Shown here: positions 1 to 10,546 of the stretch, one piece after another | How positions within the stretch are numbered: the stretch's first letter is position 1 | Layout of the letters: each line of letters begins with the position of its first letter | Assembly: GCA_030063045.1 (NCBI GenBank) | Contig: JAQSEB010000124.1 | Coordinates: forward strand, 1-64,000 | DNA: 64,000 bases | DNA from: Pratylenchus scribneri | Lineage: Eukaryota; Nematoda; Chromadorea; Rhabditida; Pratylenchidae | Direction: 5' to 3' | Translations under genes and position numbers: made by a program | The notes under the pieces: model-generated | Database searches by the model: none | Told to the model about the DNA's origin: nothing | The model's input: only the letters and a program-made list of their open reading frames with translations

Positions 1-51
1 AATATTATGGGAAAGTTTCGGCTTTTAAAGCCGAAACTTTCCCATAATATT
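1..51. repeat. Perfect 51-bp palindrome
   Basis: Two 25-base arms are exact reverse complements around a single central T at position 26. The element starts at the first base of the window, so it may extend further left. It could be a hairpin, the end of a foldback element, or an assembly turn-around at a contig edge. Confidence 0.9.
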
Positions 52-595
52 TAATATGATGTTGGCCACACATTCAAAATTGTAAATATAATAAATTTTT
101 CTTGGAAGTGCCAATTATTTTAATACCTTAAAATTGTTTTTTTTTGTAAATTAAGTTAAATGGGGACACTTTGAATTTTTTGTTTTTATCCTGTTTACAG
201 AGTCGCCATTGCCAGATATTTCTTAAATTGAAGGAAATTCTATTGGTTATGAAAATATGGCAATCATTAAATTTTAAAGAAAATATAATTTGGATTTATT
301 AAAAATTATATCAAATTCCTTTATTAATTCTGCAATTCTTTCATTTGTTACGGGAAAAATGTTAAGAGAAGAAAAAAATAAAACCCAAATTATATTTTTG
401 CTAGGGGGAAAATATTAGGAATATGATTATTAATTTATTGTTTATTCAAAAAATTTATGCTATTTAACAAATTAAAGATTGAAAATTCGTACAAATGAAA
501 TAAAATTAAATCGAATTATGAATTTAAAGAAACCATTGAAATCTTTTGTGTTTTTGTTAAGTTATTTTGTTTTTCTCGTCACCATTTCCAAATAC
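52..595. other. Intergenic, with relic sequence and a weak inverted repeat
   Basis: AT-rich with no convincing gene. Bases about 281-301 and 379-399 form an imperfect inverted repeat (aaaatataatttgg / ccaaattatatttt). Bases about 465-560 match the ends of the loci at 3,690 and 4,550, so they are a remnant of the tail-to-tail neighbour of the SPRY genes. The open frame through 479-694 is mainly antisense to the SPRY C-terminus and its 3' flank. Confidence 0.5.
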
Positions 596-1622
596 TTAAG
601 CAATGACATTTTCGAATTCTTTGTATTTCCATTCTTTTTTGCCAAAATTCGCGCGGATAGAATCAGCTTCTCCCAAATTGATTGCTGGAAATAATTCGAT
701 GTTGGCAAATTTTGCAGACAATTTAGTCTTTCCTAAAATTAATTAGGTAAATTTTAAAGGGATTTAATTTTTTGATTTTTTACCCGATCAAAATAAATTT
801 AAAATTATTTTACCCAGTAATTCGCCATTCGAAGTACAAAAACATTCCATTGATGAATTTGGCTGGTGAATTATGCCAATGCCGATAAAATCTTCTCTCT
901 TGAAATAACCATTGGAATTTTCGAATCTGATCTTGGTTCCATCAATCCAAATTGACCATTTGTTACCAATTCCAATTGAATTAGCATCATCTCCAAGACT
1001 TTTGTCTTCCAATGGAAATTATTTGTCACAAAATCCAATAAAAATGCCCTCATCCCAGAAAAATTAATATTATATTTTATAAAAAAAAAATTTAAAAAAA
1101 TATTCATTCAGAATTTGTACTTCATAATAGAAGGAAATTATCGGCTTATTAATGGCATTCAAACTGATTGCAGGGATTGACAAAACAGCTCGAACATAAA
1201 CATTTCCTAAAAAATTATTAAATTAGAAATCATTTCTTATGGCTTAATTTTACCAAAGCCAGAATTTTTGGCTTCGAATCCTTCCTCAGTAGAAATGTTC
1301 AAATTAGGTGAACAATCCTCGGCATTCAATTTGTTGTTCTTTATTGCCTGAAAATTCAGTCTTTTATTTTTATAATTTTTTATAAATATTCTGATTCACC
1401 TCTTTAATGCCATTTATCATTTTTTGAACATTCTCAGCCAAAAGACCATTTGGCATTTTGGCCAAAAGACCAAAAGCATTTCCAAATGGCATTGAGGCAA
1501 ATAATTCGTTCATTAATTCGGCTGGCAATCCACGACATGTATTTGATGATTTTGTTAACTAAAAATAATTATTAAGAATATTTTAATTATAAATTTCTTA
1601 CCTTCTTCCCTAACGAATCCAT
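596..1622 (-). pseudogene. F-box-like/SPRY protein, pseudogene
   Basis: This is a minus-strand copy of the gene at 2565. It keeps a short first exon (start at 1620-1622), an F-box-like segment (LPAELMNELFASMP), and most of a SPRY domain including the FIGIGIIH strand and the last exon ending KEWKYKEF...VIA. Two lesions break it. The frame has a TAA at about 1009-1011, where the intact paralogue has a glutamine codon (QQFP). The intron before that exon has also lost its donor and AG acceptor relative to the paralogue. Family members are generally protein-binding adaptors, often for ubiquitin ligases or, in plant parasites, secreted SPRY effectors. No signal peptide is seen. Recent decay is inferred. 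Confidence 0.75.
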
Positions 1623-2564
1623 TTTAAAAGTTTAATTTGTAATTTATTTTTTGTTTAATCTTCAAAATTTTATATAAATTATTTCCCGAATAAATATGAA
1701 ATTTTTAGAAATGAAGAAAAAATGGTCGAATTTTTCCTAATATTAAAAAAAGAATTAGAATTTACTTCTCTTTATATGGGCGTGGGTGTCCTTTTTTGAA
1801 TAGGGTAAAAAGATGAATTCTGGCAATTTGGAAGATATTCGATGGGAATTAGACTAAATAGAGAATGATTTATGGGAGAGCAATGTCCATTTTCTGGATT
1901 AAAAAGCCATTGCACAATGCAAATTCAGATTAAAATTGTAAAATTAAAATGCATGAAAAATGAATGGGAATTCGCTTGGAGCAAAAATTTGAATTTGTGC
2001 TTTATCATTTTTTTTAAAGAAAATTATATTAAATTGCAATATGGAAATGGATTATATAATGGAAAAAGGAAAATTCAACAGCTAACTTTATTGTCAATGA
2101 AAATGAACAAAGTTTTTTTTCTGTCTTCGATACGGTAAAACAAAACATAAATTTAACTCGAGGCAAATTTCCCAAGTCATCATCCATCCACTCCCTTTCC
2201 CATACAAACTACCACGTAATATTTGGTTGGAATGGGGTAAAGTTTAAAGGGGAAATCCAAATTTCAGAAACACTCCTCCTTTACTCTCTATTAAATAAGG
2301 AACAAATAATATTCAAATATTAACTCATCAGCAGCAGGCGATTTTCTCATTTATTTAAATAATTTTCCTATTTTAATCTGCCATTGACATTTGATGTTTG
2401 AAAATTAAACATTCTTCATTCTGATACGTAAATATTGAGTACAATTTCCCTTTGAATAAAAAAATGCATATTTATAATAAAAATTTTCATTTTAAACCAA
2501 AATTTATAGTTTAAAAAATATTAAAAATATATTCAAATTTCAAACAAGTCTGTATTGCTGAAAA
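1623..2564. other. Intergenic between divergent SPRY-family copies
   Basis: This region separates the pseudogene start (1622, minus) from the intact gene start (2565, plus) and should hold both promoters. The 88-codon frame at 1872-2138 has no recognisable domain, and I do not call it. A relic of the family found at 58.4 kb lies at 2290-2410. Confidence 0.5.
2290..2410 (-). pseudogene. Relic of the 58.4-kb ORF family
   Basis: The reverse complement keeps stretches such as CATCAAATGTCAATGGCAG and GATGAGTTAATATTTGAAT that align with 58,440-58,520 and with 3,990-4,200 (minus). The frame is not open. This is the shortest of three dispersed copies. Confidence 0.45.
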
Positions 2565-3546
2565 ATGATTCGACAAAACAGCATTAATCTTCGAGGATTA
2601 CCGGTCGAATTAATGAACGAATTGTTCGCCTCAATGCCATTTGAAAATGCTTTTGGTCTTTTGGCCAAAATGCCAAATGGCCTTTTGGCTAAAAATGTTC
2701 AGAAAATGATAAATGGCATTAAAGAAGTAAATTCTAAATAAAGAAAATTTTAAAAATTAATAATGAATTTTAGGAAATGAGGAAAAACAAAATGAATGTT
2801 GAGAATTGTGGATCGAAATTGTCAATTTCAGCGAATGGACTCGATGTTAAGCATTCTGGGCCTGAACAAAGTAAAAATAAACAAAGAAAATTAGAATAAA
2901 TTAAATTTTTAATTTAAACATAATTTATAAAAAAAGGAGTGAATTGCGTTCGAGCTGTTCTGCCAATTCCCACATACAATTTGAAGAACATCAATAAACC
3001 AATCATATCATTCTACTATGAAACGGAAATTCTGAATCTGTATTTTATATAAATTTTTATATTAATTCATTATATTATTAATTATTATTAAGGGATGATG
3101 GCATTGACATTGGATTATGTGACCAGCAATTTCCATTGGAGGGCAAAGAGCTTGGCGAGGAAAAAAATTCAATTGGAATTTATGACAAAAAATATTTGTG
3201 GATTGCTGATGAATTTATCGAATTCGAAAATGCCGATGAATATTTCGACAACGGCGATATTGTTGGGTTTGGCATAATCCACCACCCTAATTCAATGATG
3301 GAATGTTTTGTCACTTGGAATGTCAAATTGCTGGGTAAAATAATTCAAAAAAATAACTGCAAAATTTATTAATGAAAATAAAAATTTAACACAATTGTAA
3401 ATTCAGGGAAGGCTACTTTGCCGCGAAAATTTGCAGATATCCAATTATTTCCTGCAATTAGTTTTCGTGGTCCTGGCGATTCAATTCATGTGAATTTTGG
3501 TAAAGAAGAATGGCAATTCAAGAATTTCAAATCAATCATTGAATAG
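2565..3546 (+). CDS. F-box-like/SPRY (B30.2) domain protein
   Basis: Five exons are inferred: 2565-2726, 2774-2870, 2940-3039, 3093-3334 and 3407-3546. They sum to 741 nt (246 residues) with consistent phases. Residues about 9-50 (LRGLPVELMNELF...) resemble a divergent F-box. Residues about 90-240 form a SPRY domain: DDGIDIGLC, the DIVGFGIIHH strand, LLGK, LFPAISF and the closing VNFG motif. F-box proteins recruit substrates to SCF ubiquitin ligases and SPRY domains bind protein partners, so a substrate adaptor is the likely role (inference). There is no signal peptide, so an intracellular product is expected unless an upstream exon is missed. It is the only intact copy among four in the window. 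Confidence 0.75.
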
Positions 3547-3689
3547 AATAAGAATTTGTGTGATGAAGAAAAGAAAAGCACTTAAATATTTGGAAATGGT
3601 GACATAAAAGACAAAATTAATATAATAAAAACAAAAAAGATTCCAATGGTTTCATTAAATTCAATTTAATTTTGTTACATTTGTATGAA

Positions 3690-3860
3690 TTTTCAATCTG
3701 GAATAAATGACAAAAAAGCATTCCAATCAAATCTTCCGTTCACAAAATTTCACTTTTCCGTCACATTCAACAAAATTCGAATTCATTCAAATCGTCGACT
3801 GAATTTTGCCGATGATTATAAAATTCAAAAATTGTTTTGCCTAATGGAAATTTCCCAATG
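3690..3860 (-). pseudogene. Broken copy of the convergent neighbour ORF
   Basis: The minus strand reads GKFPLGKTIFEFYNHRQNS, nearly the same as the open frame at 4545-4810, but it then meets stops and frame changes. It lies tail-to-tail with the SPRY gene ending at 3546. Function unknown. Confidence 0.55.
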
Positions 3861-3989
3861 TCTGTTAATAAAAATATTCATGAATCATAATATTGCCTGC
3901 CTTTTGCTGTTTGGAATTTTGAAAATAAATCTATCGTTTGTGGGCGTAATAAGGGACAATAAGGAAAGAACAAAAAAGCATTGGAGATT

Positions 3990-4200
3990 GGAGGGAAAAT
4001 AATTTTTTTTGGAGAAAACAAAATAAACAAAGATCAGTCTCCTCCATCAAAATCTCATATTTTACTTTGTGATAAGGAGGAAATATTCAAATACTTGCCT
4101 GAGGCAATTTTTCAGTCAACTAAAACATTAAATTTTTCTAATTTTAATCTGCCATTGGCATTTGATGTCTCTAATTTTAATCAAAAAAATAAAAAAAACT
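3990..4200 (-). pseudogene. Relic of the 58.4-kb ORF family
   Basis: About 180 bp on the minus strand align with 58,430-58,610, including ATGCCAATGGCAGATTAAA, TATTTGAATATTTCCTCC and GATGGAGGAGACTGAT. The frame contains stops, so this is a degraded copy. Confidence 0.6.
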
Positions 4201-4374
4201 TTTCCGATAAAATGATTCCATTATTATGTTCAATTTAAAATTCGAATATTTCCCATTCCCATCGCAAAAATTGCCCCAATGCCTGCCCCATTTGAATTTT
4301 GAAAAGGATGCTGACACTACTATAATAAAAAGAGTCGAATTTCCCCTATTCTTCTGCCTATTAAATTTATTTTA

Positions 4375-4810
4375 TTAGCCCACGCGAATTTTGGCAAAGA
4401 AAAATGGAATTTCAAAGAATTCGAAAATGTCATTGCTTAAATATTTTGGAAATGGTGGCGAGAAAAACAAATAACTTAATAAAAACACAAAAGATTTCAA
4501 TGGTTTCTTTAAATTCGATTTGATTTTGTTACTTTTATATGAATTTTCAATCTTGAATAAATGACAAAAAAGCATTCCAATCAAATCTTCTTTCCATTCA
4601 CAAAATTTCACTTTTCCGTCCAATTCAACAAAATTCGAATTCTTCAAATCGTCGACTGAATTTTGCCGATGATTATAAAATTCAAAAATTGTTTTTCCTA
4701 GTGGAAATTTCCCAATGCCTGCTCCTTTTGATACATTAAATTTAGAATCAAATTCAACATTTTGATAAGAGAAATGGAAAGATGCATTGGAGTAAATTAA
4801 AATTCCTGAG
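4375..4810 (-). CDS. Uncharacterised open exon convergent with the SPRY fragment
   Basis: The frame is open for 145 codons, long for DNA this AT-rich, and begins after a plausible acceptor (CCCTCAG at about 4811). Its N-terminal part contains SNASFHFSYQNVEFD, GAGIGKFPLGKTIFEF and VKFCEWKEDLIGMLFCHLF. Its last 60 or so codons are antisense to the SPRY tail at 4378-4440 and its 3' flank, so the true end may lie near 4,500. Related but broken versions lie at 3690-3860 (minus) and before 560 (plus). No family recognised. No start codon or upstream exon was located, so the gene may be partial. Confidence 0.4.
4378..4440 (+). pseudogene. C-terminal fragment of a SPRY gene
   Basis: Twenty codons and a stop (ANFGKEKWNFKEFENVIA) match the last exon of the SPRY genes, and the following 3' flank matches too. 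The rest of the gene is absent upstream, so it is an isolated tail left by duplication or deletion. Confidence 0.7.
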
Positions 4811-5248
4811 GGTATATGGAGATGAATATAATTAAATTATTATTATTTTTTTGAGTTAATTTCATAATGTATGTTAAATTTTTTGATAAAAATAAAAACT
4901 GGATAATTTCAACAGCAGATAATCTTTTATATCTTTCCAAGTAAAATTATAGTTAGATGAAACTATTTTAAAAATAATACATTTCTATAATTTTTCTTGC
5001 ATTCACATTGAGCAAATAATATTTAATTCGGATCATCCCAATTCGCTAGTGCTTGTGTTATCTTTTTGAAATTTAAAATTTATTCAAGAAGTATTTAAAA
5101 TTTAATTTAATTTATATTTACCAATTCCAAAATATATTAATGAATATTTAATGATTCCCAATAAAAAAGTATGCATAAAACATTGCTAATTTAATTAATC
5201 GCCAATATAACAGGTTTATTTTCTTCTGTACTTTTTTTATCCCTCTTT
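4811..5248. other. Intergenic, nothing recognised
   Basis: AT-rich spacer downstream of the protease gene. No open frame, repeat or RNA gene could be supported. Confidence 0.5.
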
Positions 5249-8200
5249 CTAAATTGTTCTTGTCTTTTTCATGGTAGCTCCGTCATATTTCAATATTGGC
5301 GCAAAGGTAATGCCTTCCGACTCAAGGCCACATTCATTTGTACCTTTTCTGATCTTCATAAATCCATGTTCGCCCCAATGCACGCCCCATGTGTTGGCAG
5401 CCAACCAGAATTTATGCGTCTCAACTTTGCCATTTTGGCTATGTGTACATGTTTGGGTGCCCCAGCCAATCAAGCGGATTGCGTGTTCTCCCATTTTTGG
5501 CGCCCATTTGGTTCGCTGTAAAATTAAATGGATTTGGTAAATTGTCTCTATTATCTACACCAGAGGAGAAAATTTTGTGTTTATCTATAAGGAAAATTTT
5601 ATACCGGGAAATAAACTCTTTATGCTAAGTGCGAGCCTTCCGGTTCTTTTTTTATCAAACCTTTTCAATTTGACTCAATTTTCCAAATTCTTTATTTCCA
5701 AAATATTCCAAATAAATTAAATAACTTCAGTTGAGAGAAAAAATAAGTTTCGGAAAAATTTAATGATTTTTTGCTAAATAAAATATTATCAAATAATTAA
5801 TTTTTTTTAAATAATTCGTATTCTTACCGAGTAAACACCTTTTCGGTAGAAAAAGAAATCGGAATGAACATCAATGCTGGCCACAATTGGCCCATTTGTT
5901 TTAATTTCATGCTCCATAAGTTCCACAATTTTGTCGGGCAATTCTCCATATTTGGACCAATACACAGGTGTACCACCTGTAATTATTAAAATAATCATTC
6001 ACCCCCTTTTTAGGCATCACAATTAAGGCATTTTTGAATGAATCCTAACCCTAATCTTGATTACTCAAATTGGGAGCTCTTCACTTATCCATATAGTTTA
6101 CCCAAAATAAACTACAAATTTCATAAGTATCCATCTTTCTAAAGTTGAGCCAAAAAAGAGGATAGTACAAACTCCACAAGTACCCAATAAAAGAATATGA
6201 TCCATTTTCAGGCCTTATTTTGCCATCCAGGTCGTAACATCGCTTTACAAACAGAGTAATTTTCAAAAGAAATTTTTTTCCACCAATTTTATTATTACAT
6301 GATTTTTTGTCATTTTGATAATCTATCTCCGAGTCTTTTGCTGTGCATTTTGCTTGACATTTTGGCAGCCTTATTTGCAACCAGGAAGCGCCCAAGAATT
6401 TGTATAAGGGTTTACATTCTTCCGTGCAAATTCCCACTTCAGAAATGTAGGTCCATGCATCCCATGGTTCTGCGCCACCACAGCTGGAAATTTTTTTTTC
6501 GTAAATTTTTAAAATTTAAATTTTCAATTTTTTATTATAATAATTTTAACTAATTTAATTAATAAATTTCATTTCAATCGAATCATGATCTTGTAATATT
6601 AGAATTTTTATCATACTTGTTAAATATCTGAGTGCAGTTAAATTTTTTTCGCTTTTTATCATCAAAAATGTTTATCACATTTGCTTAAAAATTAAAATAT
6701 ATTTAAATTCATTTTCTAAGCCGAATAAAATTTTTAGAAAATTTTATACCCAACCATATTGGGGCCCTTCTTTTATGTAATTTTACAATGACGATAGCTT
6801 GGCTATTTTTTCATCCTCTAATTCTATAGAATATATTACTGATTTTAAATAATTTTTCTTATTTTATTTATTAAGAATTATTTACCTATTAAATTATTTC
6901 AAAATGGAAGTAATTGGATTCATTTGAAATTGAATTTTAATAACTTTTTTCGGTACTTTTCCGTTTTGGTACACCCCATAAAAATGATGAAAATCACGTC
7001 CTAGGGGTAATTTTAGGCGTAGAATGCGAATCTGATTTTGTCATATTGTACCATCTTGGTAAGATAATGTCAACTTTACCATGAAAATGTCAAGGGGAAC
7101 AAAGTCCAATTTTCAAAAAAATATTTTTAATAAAGGAATATTATTGCTCTATCGACGAGGCTTGACAAGCTGAATCTAATGGGACTACTTTTATGAGAAA
7201 ATATTGCAATATAGCCAAGTTATGGCCAAAAGAAAAATTTATCTTGGTAAGGTATTTAGACCTCTAACTTGAGCGAAACGCAATTTTATGAAATAAAAAT
7301 GGCATCATTCGATACAGCTCATCGAGCTAAGTAAAATGATTTATATATATACAATACAAAAATTTTGATAAAAAATGCCCTTGGTCCCCCTTTGATATTT
7401 TCATGGTAAAATTGACATTATCTTTTGTACAATATGACAAAATGGATGTCAGATTCACGTTCTACGCCTAAAATTACCCTTAGGACGTGATTTTCATCAT
7501 TTTTTATGGGGGTGTATCAAAACGGAAAAGTACCCTTTTTTCTACTAATAAAACATTTTATGATTTCAATAATTATAAAAATCTCTTGTATAAACTATTT
7601 GAATTGTTAAAAATATTGAAGCGTAAAATAATGTTCAGATTTGTTGCAAATTTATTGAATATAAATTATTTTTCATCCATTTTCCCTTTATGAAATTTAA
7701 TATCCTTCCCTTCCAGGATATTAATAGTGGATTTATTATTCATATGATTTTGAATATTTTTTAAATATTCCAAAATCAAAATCTGTACCCATATAATTTT
7801 AACAGATAACCCATTTTAAGGATCGAGGCATGATTTTTCATATTTCCTTTTGTAAATTTTATTAAAATTCCAAAGAAATTATGAACCCGGCTATTTTCTC
7901 GGCATAGTCGGCCACTGCCTTCCCTTTGTCTTTATTCTTCTTTTTGCCACCTTTTCCACCACTACTTTGGCTTCCAGCAACAGATGGAGTTGGACTTCTT
8001 TTTTTACGGACTCCTTGATTAGTTCCAGATGGTCCTGGCGATGGACTTTTGCTTTTTGATTGACCACGTTTTGAGCCAGTCGATCCAATCGAATGGCTAC
8101 GACCACGAGAAGGACTTCCATGGCCCGAGGCCGGCGGACTGTCATGGCCTGGACTTTTTCTCCCCGAATAAATGCTTCCATGTTGACTGCCGCCATGTTG

Positions 8201-9956
8201 GCTTCCTCCACCCGCCGATTGAGATCCACCACCTGCTGCAGAGGCGTCATCAGGAACTGTCGACATTTTATCCGGATCGGGCATACAAGTTAAAATGTCC
8301 ATTGCAGAAAAATGAACTGGTTTTCTGTGAATGATTCGAATTGATTTAAAAGTTTATAGATGATAAAACTGTGCATTTTAGTTAAATATATGAAATATAC
8401 TAAATATAATTGACCAAAAATATATATGGTCACAGGAAGTTATTGCCCTATTTTTAGCTTATATTGCCGCTTAATTTGCCGCATAACTTTTTGTCAATTT
8501 CACCATTAAATCTAATAATAATTACTTTTTGTAAACTAATCTAATTCTTTCCCCCACCCCAAATCAATGATGAGCTTGAGCTATACATAGCAATAGAAAA
8601 TGTTTTTAATGTAAGGTTGTTATTCAATATTCACTTAAAGATTGTTGCCCAAAATTCGTGAGCCCAAATCAAATATATATGTTGCGGTAAATTTATTAGG
8701 GAATTGGTAAATCCCGGGATTTAACAAGCTGCTAGGCTAGTGAATTTCGGGAATCACTTTTTTGGTAGAAACTCGAGAATGGCTCATTTGACTCGGCATG
8801 ATCGATTTTTTATTTAAAGGATTTCAATTTCAGACCGCCATTTATGGTCTAGGGTTAGGGAGGGCACCGGAGGCGAAATGGAATTCTAAGTAAATGGATT
8901 ACTAAACACACTCTTAAGGGTCTAAAATTGAAATCATATAAATAAAATCGACTCTGCCAAAATCGAATGAGCCTACTTTAGTTTTGTTGCGATGTCTAGA
9001 AGCCGAAATTCCTGAAATTTATCAGCCCAGCAACTTGGAACGGGATTTACCAATTCCCTAAATTTACTCTTATATGTACCCAAATCAACCAATAAGATTC
9101 ATCAATAAAGCAAATGACTTACTTATGTTTGATGCAATATCGATCGGAATAGGCGGCAGCAGTGGAAATTGCCCAGCAACTACCACAAATGCCTTGGGCC
9201 TGTATTCGCTCAATAATTGCTTTGCAATCTTTCCATTTTTCTTCATGACGTGCATCAAATTCCATTTTATCCGTACATTTCCAGAACATTCCTTTGCGCG
9301 ATTTCAAATCTTCCGGTTTGGGTTTGGGTTCCAACGGCCGCTCTTTCACCACTTCTTTTCCTTTGCCCTTATTCGCCTTCTTAAATTTGCGAAAGCCTTT
9401 GAAGTTGAGATGATGCCGAATGCCATTCAACCTTCGCTTTAGTGATGCACTCAATTTGGATACATCAATTTGGCTGTCGGCCTGTAAATATTAATTAGGT
9501 AAATTACCGAATTTAATGTGCTAATTTTTTGGTGGATATCAAGAATTTGACCGCCTTTTCGTCATCTAGCCAAATTGTGATAACATACCAAAATCTACCA
9601 AGAAAATGCTAGAGGGAACCAAGGAAAATGTTTTGTTTTACTATAAGTCATTACGGAAAAGTACCATATGACTTCCAATGAAAATTAAGGAAATTTTTAA
9701 TCGCATATATGAAAGTTAAATATTACTTTTATGATAAAATTGAATTTTGAAAAATTCTCCCAACAACCTCCCATGTGCCAGCATGATCCAAGTTCAAATC
9801 AGTTACAAATTCTTCATTACTTTCCTGCCCCGAATCCGTCTTTTTCTTTTCCTTCTTATCCTTCTTTCCGCCGGCTTCCACCAAAAATATTATAAAAATT
9901 AAAAGAAGGCAGCAAATGAAGAAGAAGAACGTTCTCGGTTTCGTGAAAATGTTCAT
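5249..9956 (-). CDS. Cathepsin B-like cysteine protease with a large disordered insert
   Basis: Six exons are inferred: 9768-9956, 9123-9481, 7887-8324, 6173-6483, 5828-5976 and 5249-5515. They total 1,713 nt (570 residues) with phases that agree; the 6173 donor is the least certain junction. Residues 10-27 are a hydrophobic signal or anchor, followed by Lys-rich pro-region sequence. The C1A papain fold is clear: oxyanion Gln159 and catalytic Cys165 (QGICGSCW), His493 (GEHAIRLIGWG) and Asn523 (AANTWG). TNGPI, VHSDFFFYRKGVYS and CGLESE are cathepsin B landmarks. Between DILTCM (to 197) and GCGGAEPWDAW (from 329) lie about 130 residues rich in Ser, Gly, Lys and His, where cathepsin B normally has about 10. 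The His-His occluding loop is not evident, so endopeptidase rather than dipeptidase activity is likely (inference). Secreted or lysosomal location is expected. Confidence 0.85.
6952..7534. mobile_element. Foldback/MITE element with 8-bp target duplication
   Basis: The ends are inverted repeats of about 150 bp starting GGTACTTTTCCGTTTTGG. They are flanked by identical 8-bp direct repeats CTTTTTTC (6944-6951 and 7535-7542). An 8-bp duplication fits hAT-type transposition. No transposase frame is present, so it is non-autonomous. It sits in the protease intron between exons 3 and 4. A related element lies at 52200-52711. Confidence 0.85.
8696..9067. repeat. Foldback repeat in protease intron 2
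   Basis: Left arm (GGGAATTGGTAAATCCCG at 8700-8717) and right arm (CGGGATTTACCAATTCCC at about 9041-9058) are reverse complements. Similarity continues inward for about 60 bp (gctaggctagtgaatttc / aaatttatcagcccagc). It contains no coding frame. It is probably a second, unrelated non-autonomous element; no clear target duplication was found. Confidence 0.75.
9590..9670. repeat. Degenerate solo end of the 6952-type element
   Basis: In protease intron 1, AAAATGctagAGGGAACcAAgG and CGGAAAAGTACC resemble the inner arm and terminus of the element at 6952-7534. It is short and diverged. Confidence 0.3.
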
Positions 9957-10129
9957 TTTATTTTTCTAAATTCAAAATTTTTTTTATATTTTTAAATCGT
10001 TTATAATTTTTTAATGGTTTTTTTTAAAAAAAGGTAAACAAAGTGTATCGAATAAATCTACAAATTGTTTTCGCATGGTATACCGTTTCTTGAACTGGTT
10101 AATTCCTTTATTTAACTATAACCAAAAAA

Positions 10130-10366
10130 TTACCCGGATTCTGAAAGATATTGTTTCATGTACGTCTCCATTGATTCTTTCCATATTTTGACTAATTTTT
10201 CCCGGACTTTCGACTTCGTATTCGGGTTGAAAATTTTAAAACTCATTATTAAACTATTCATTTTTCCCAAATAATTTAATTTCAATTTCGATGAAATCAT
10301 CGTCAAATTTACTGATGGAAAATGGGATGATTGGATCATTTGTTGGCTGTTGGCTCGATGAATCAT
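10130..10366 (-). CDS. Hypothetical minus-strand ORF
   Basis: An open frame of 78 codons ends FKIFNPNTKSKVREKLVKIW...QYLSESG. It is Lys/Ser-rich with no recognised domain. A second minus frame over 10,280-10,370 (DDDFIEIEIKLFGKNE) also looks protein-like, which hints at a frameshifted or spliced remnant. It lies upstream of the protease start at 9956 on the same strand. Confidence 0.25.
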   Translation of the reverse strand: MIHRANSQQMIQSSHFPSVNLTMISSKLKLNYLGKMNSLIMSFKIFNPNTKSKVREKLVKIWKESMETYMKQYLSESG

Positions 10367-10546
10367 TTTTAATTTTACTGATGAATAAAATTTTCATTTG
10401 GTTGAATTTATTTTTCACTTTCCATTTTATTCATTCATTTTCTCCAATTTCATTCTTTTTTAAAAATAGTAAAAACCGGAGTAAAACGGACTTAATCTCT
10501 AAATTAATTAAATCCGCATAAAATTTGGTTAAAATTAATTCTTTCT

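Noticed and set aside
479..694. 71-codon plus-strand frame with hydrophobic segment
   Set aside because: It is antisense to the last exon and 3' flank of the SPRY pseudogene; the same shadow appears at 4375-4500.
7891..8302. Separate nested gene encoding a Ser/Gly-rich protein
   Set aside because: Its first residues are the cathepsin segment FSAMDILTCM and both ends splice in phase to protease exons, so it is treated as exon 3.
8029..8334. 101-codon plus-strand frame
   Set aside because: Antisense shadow of protease exon 3, which is supported by splice phase and cathepsin motifs.
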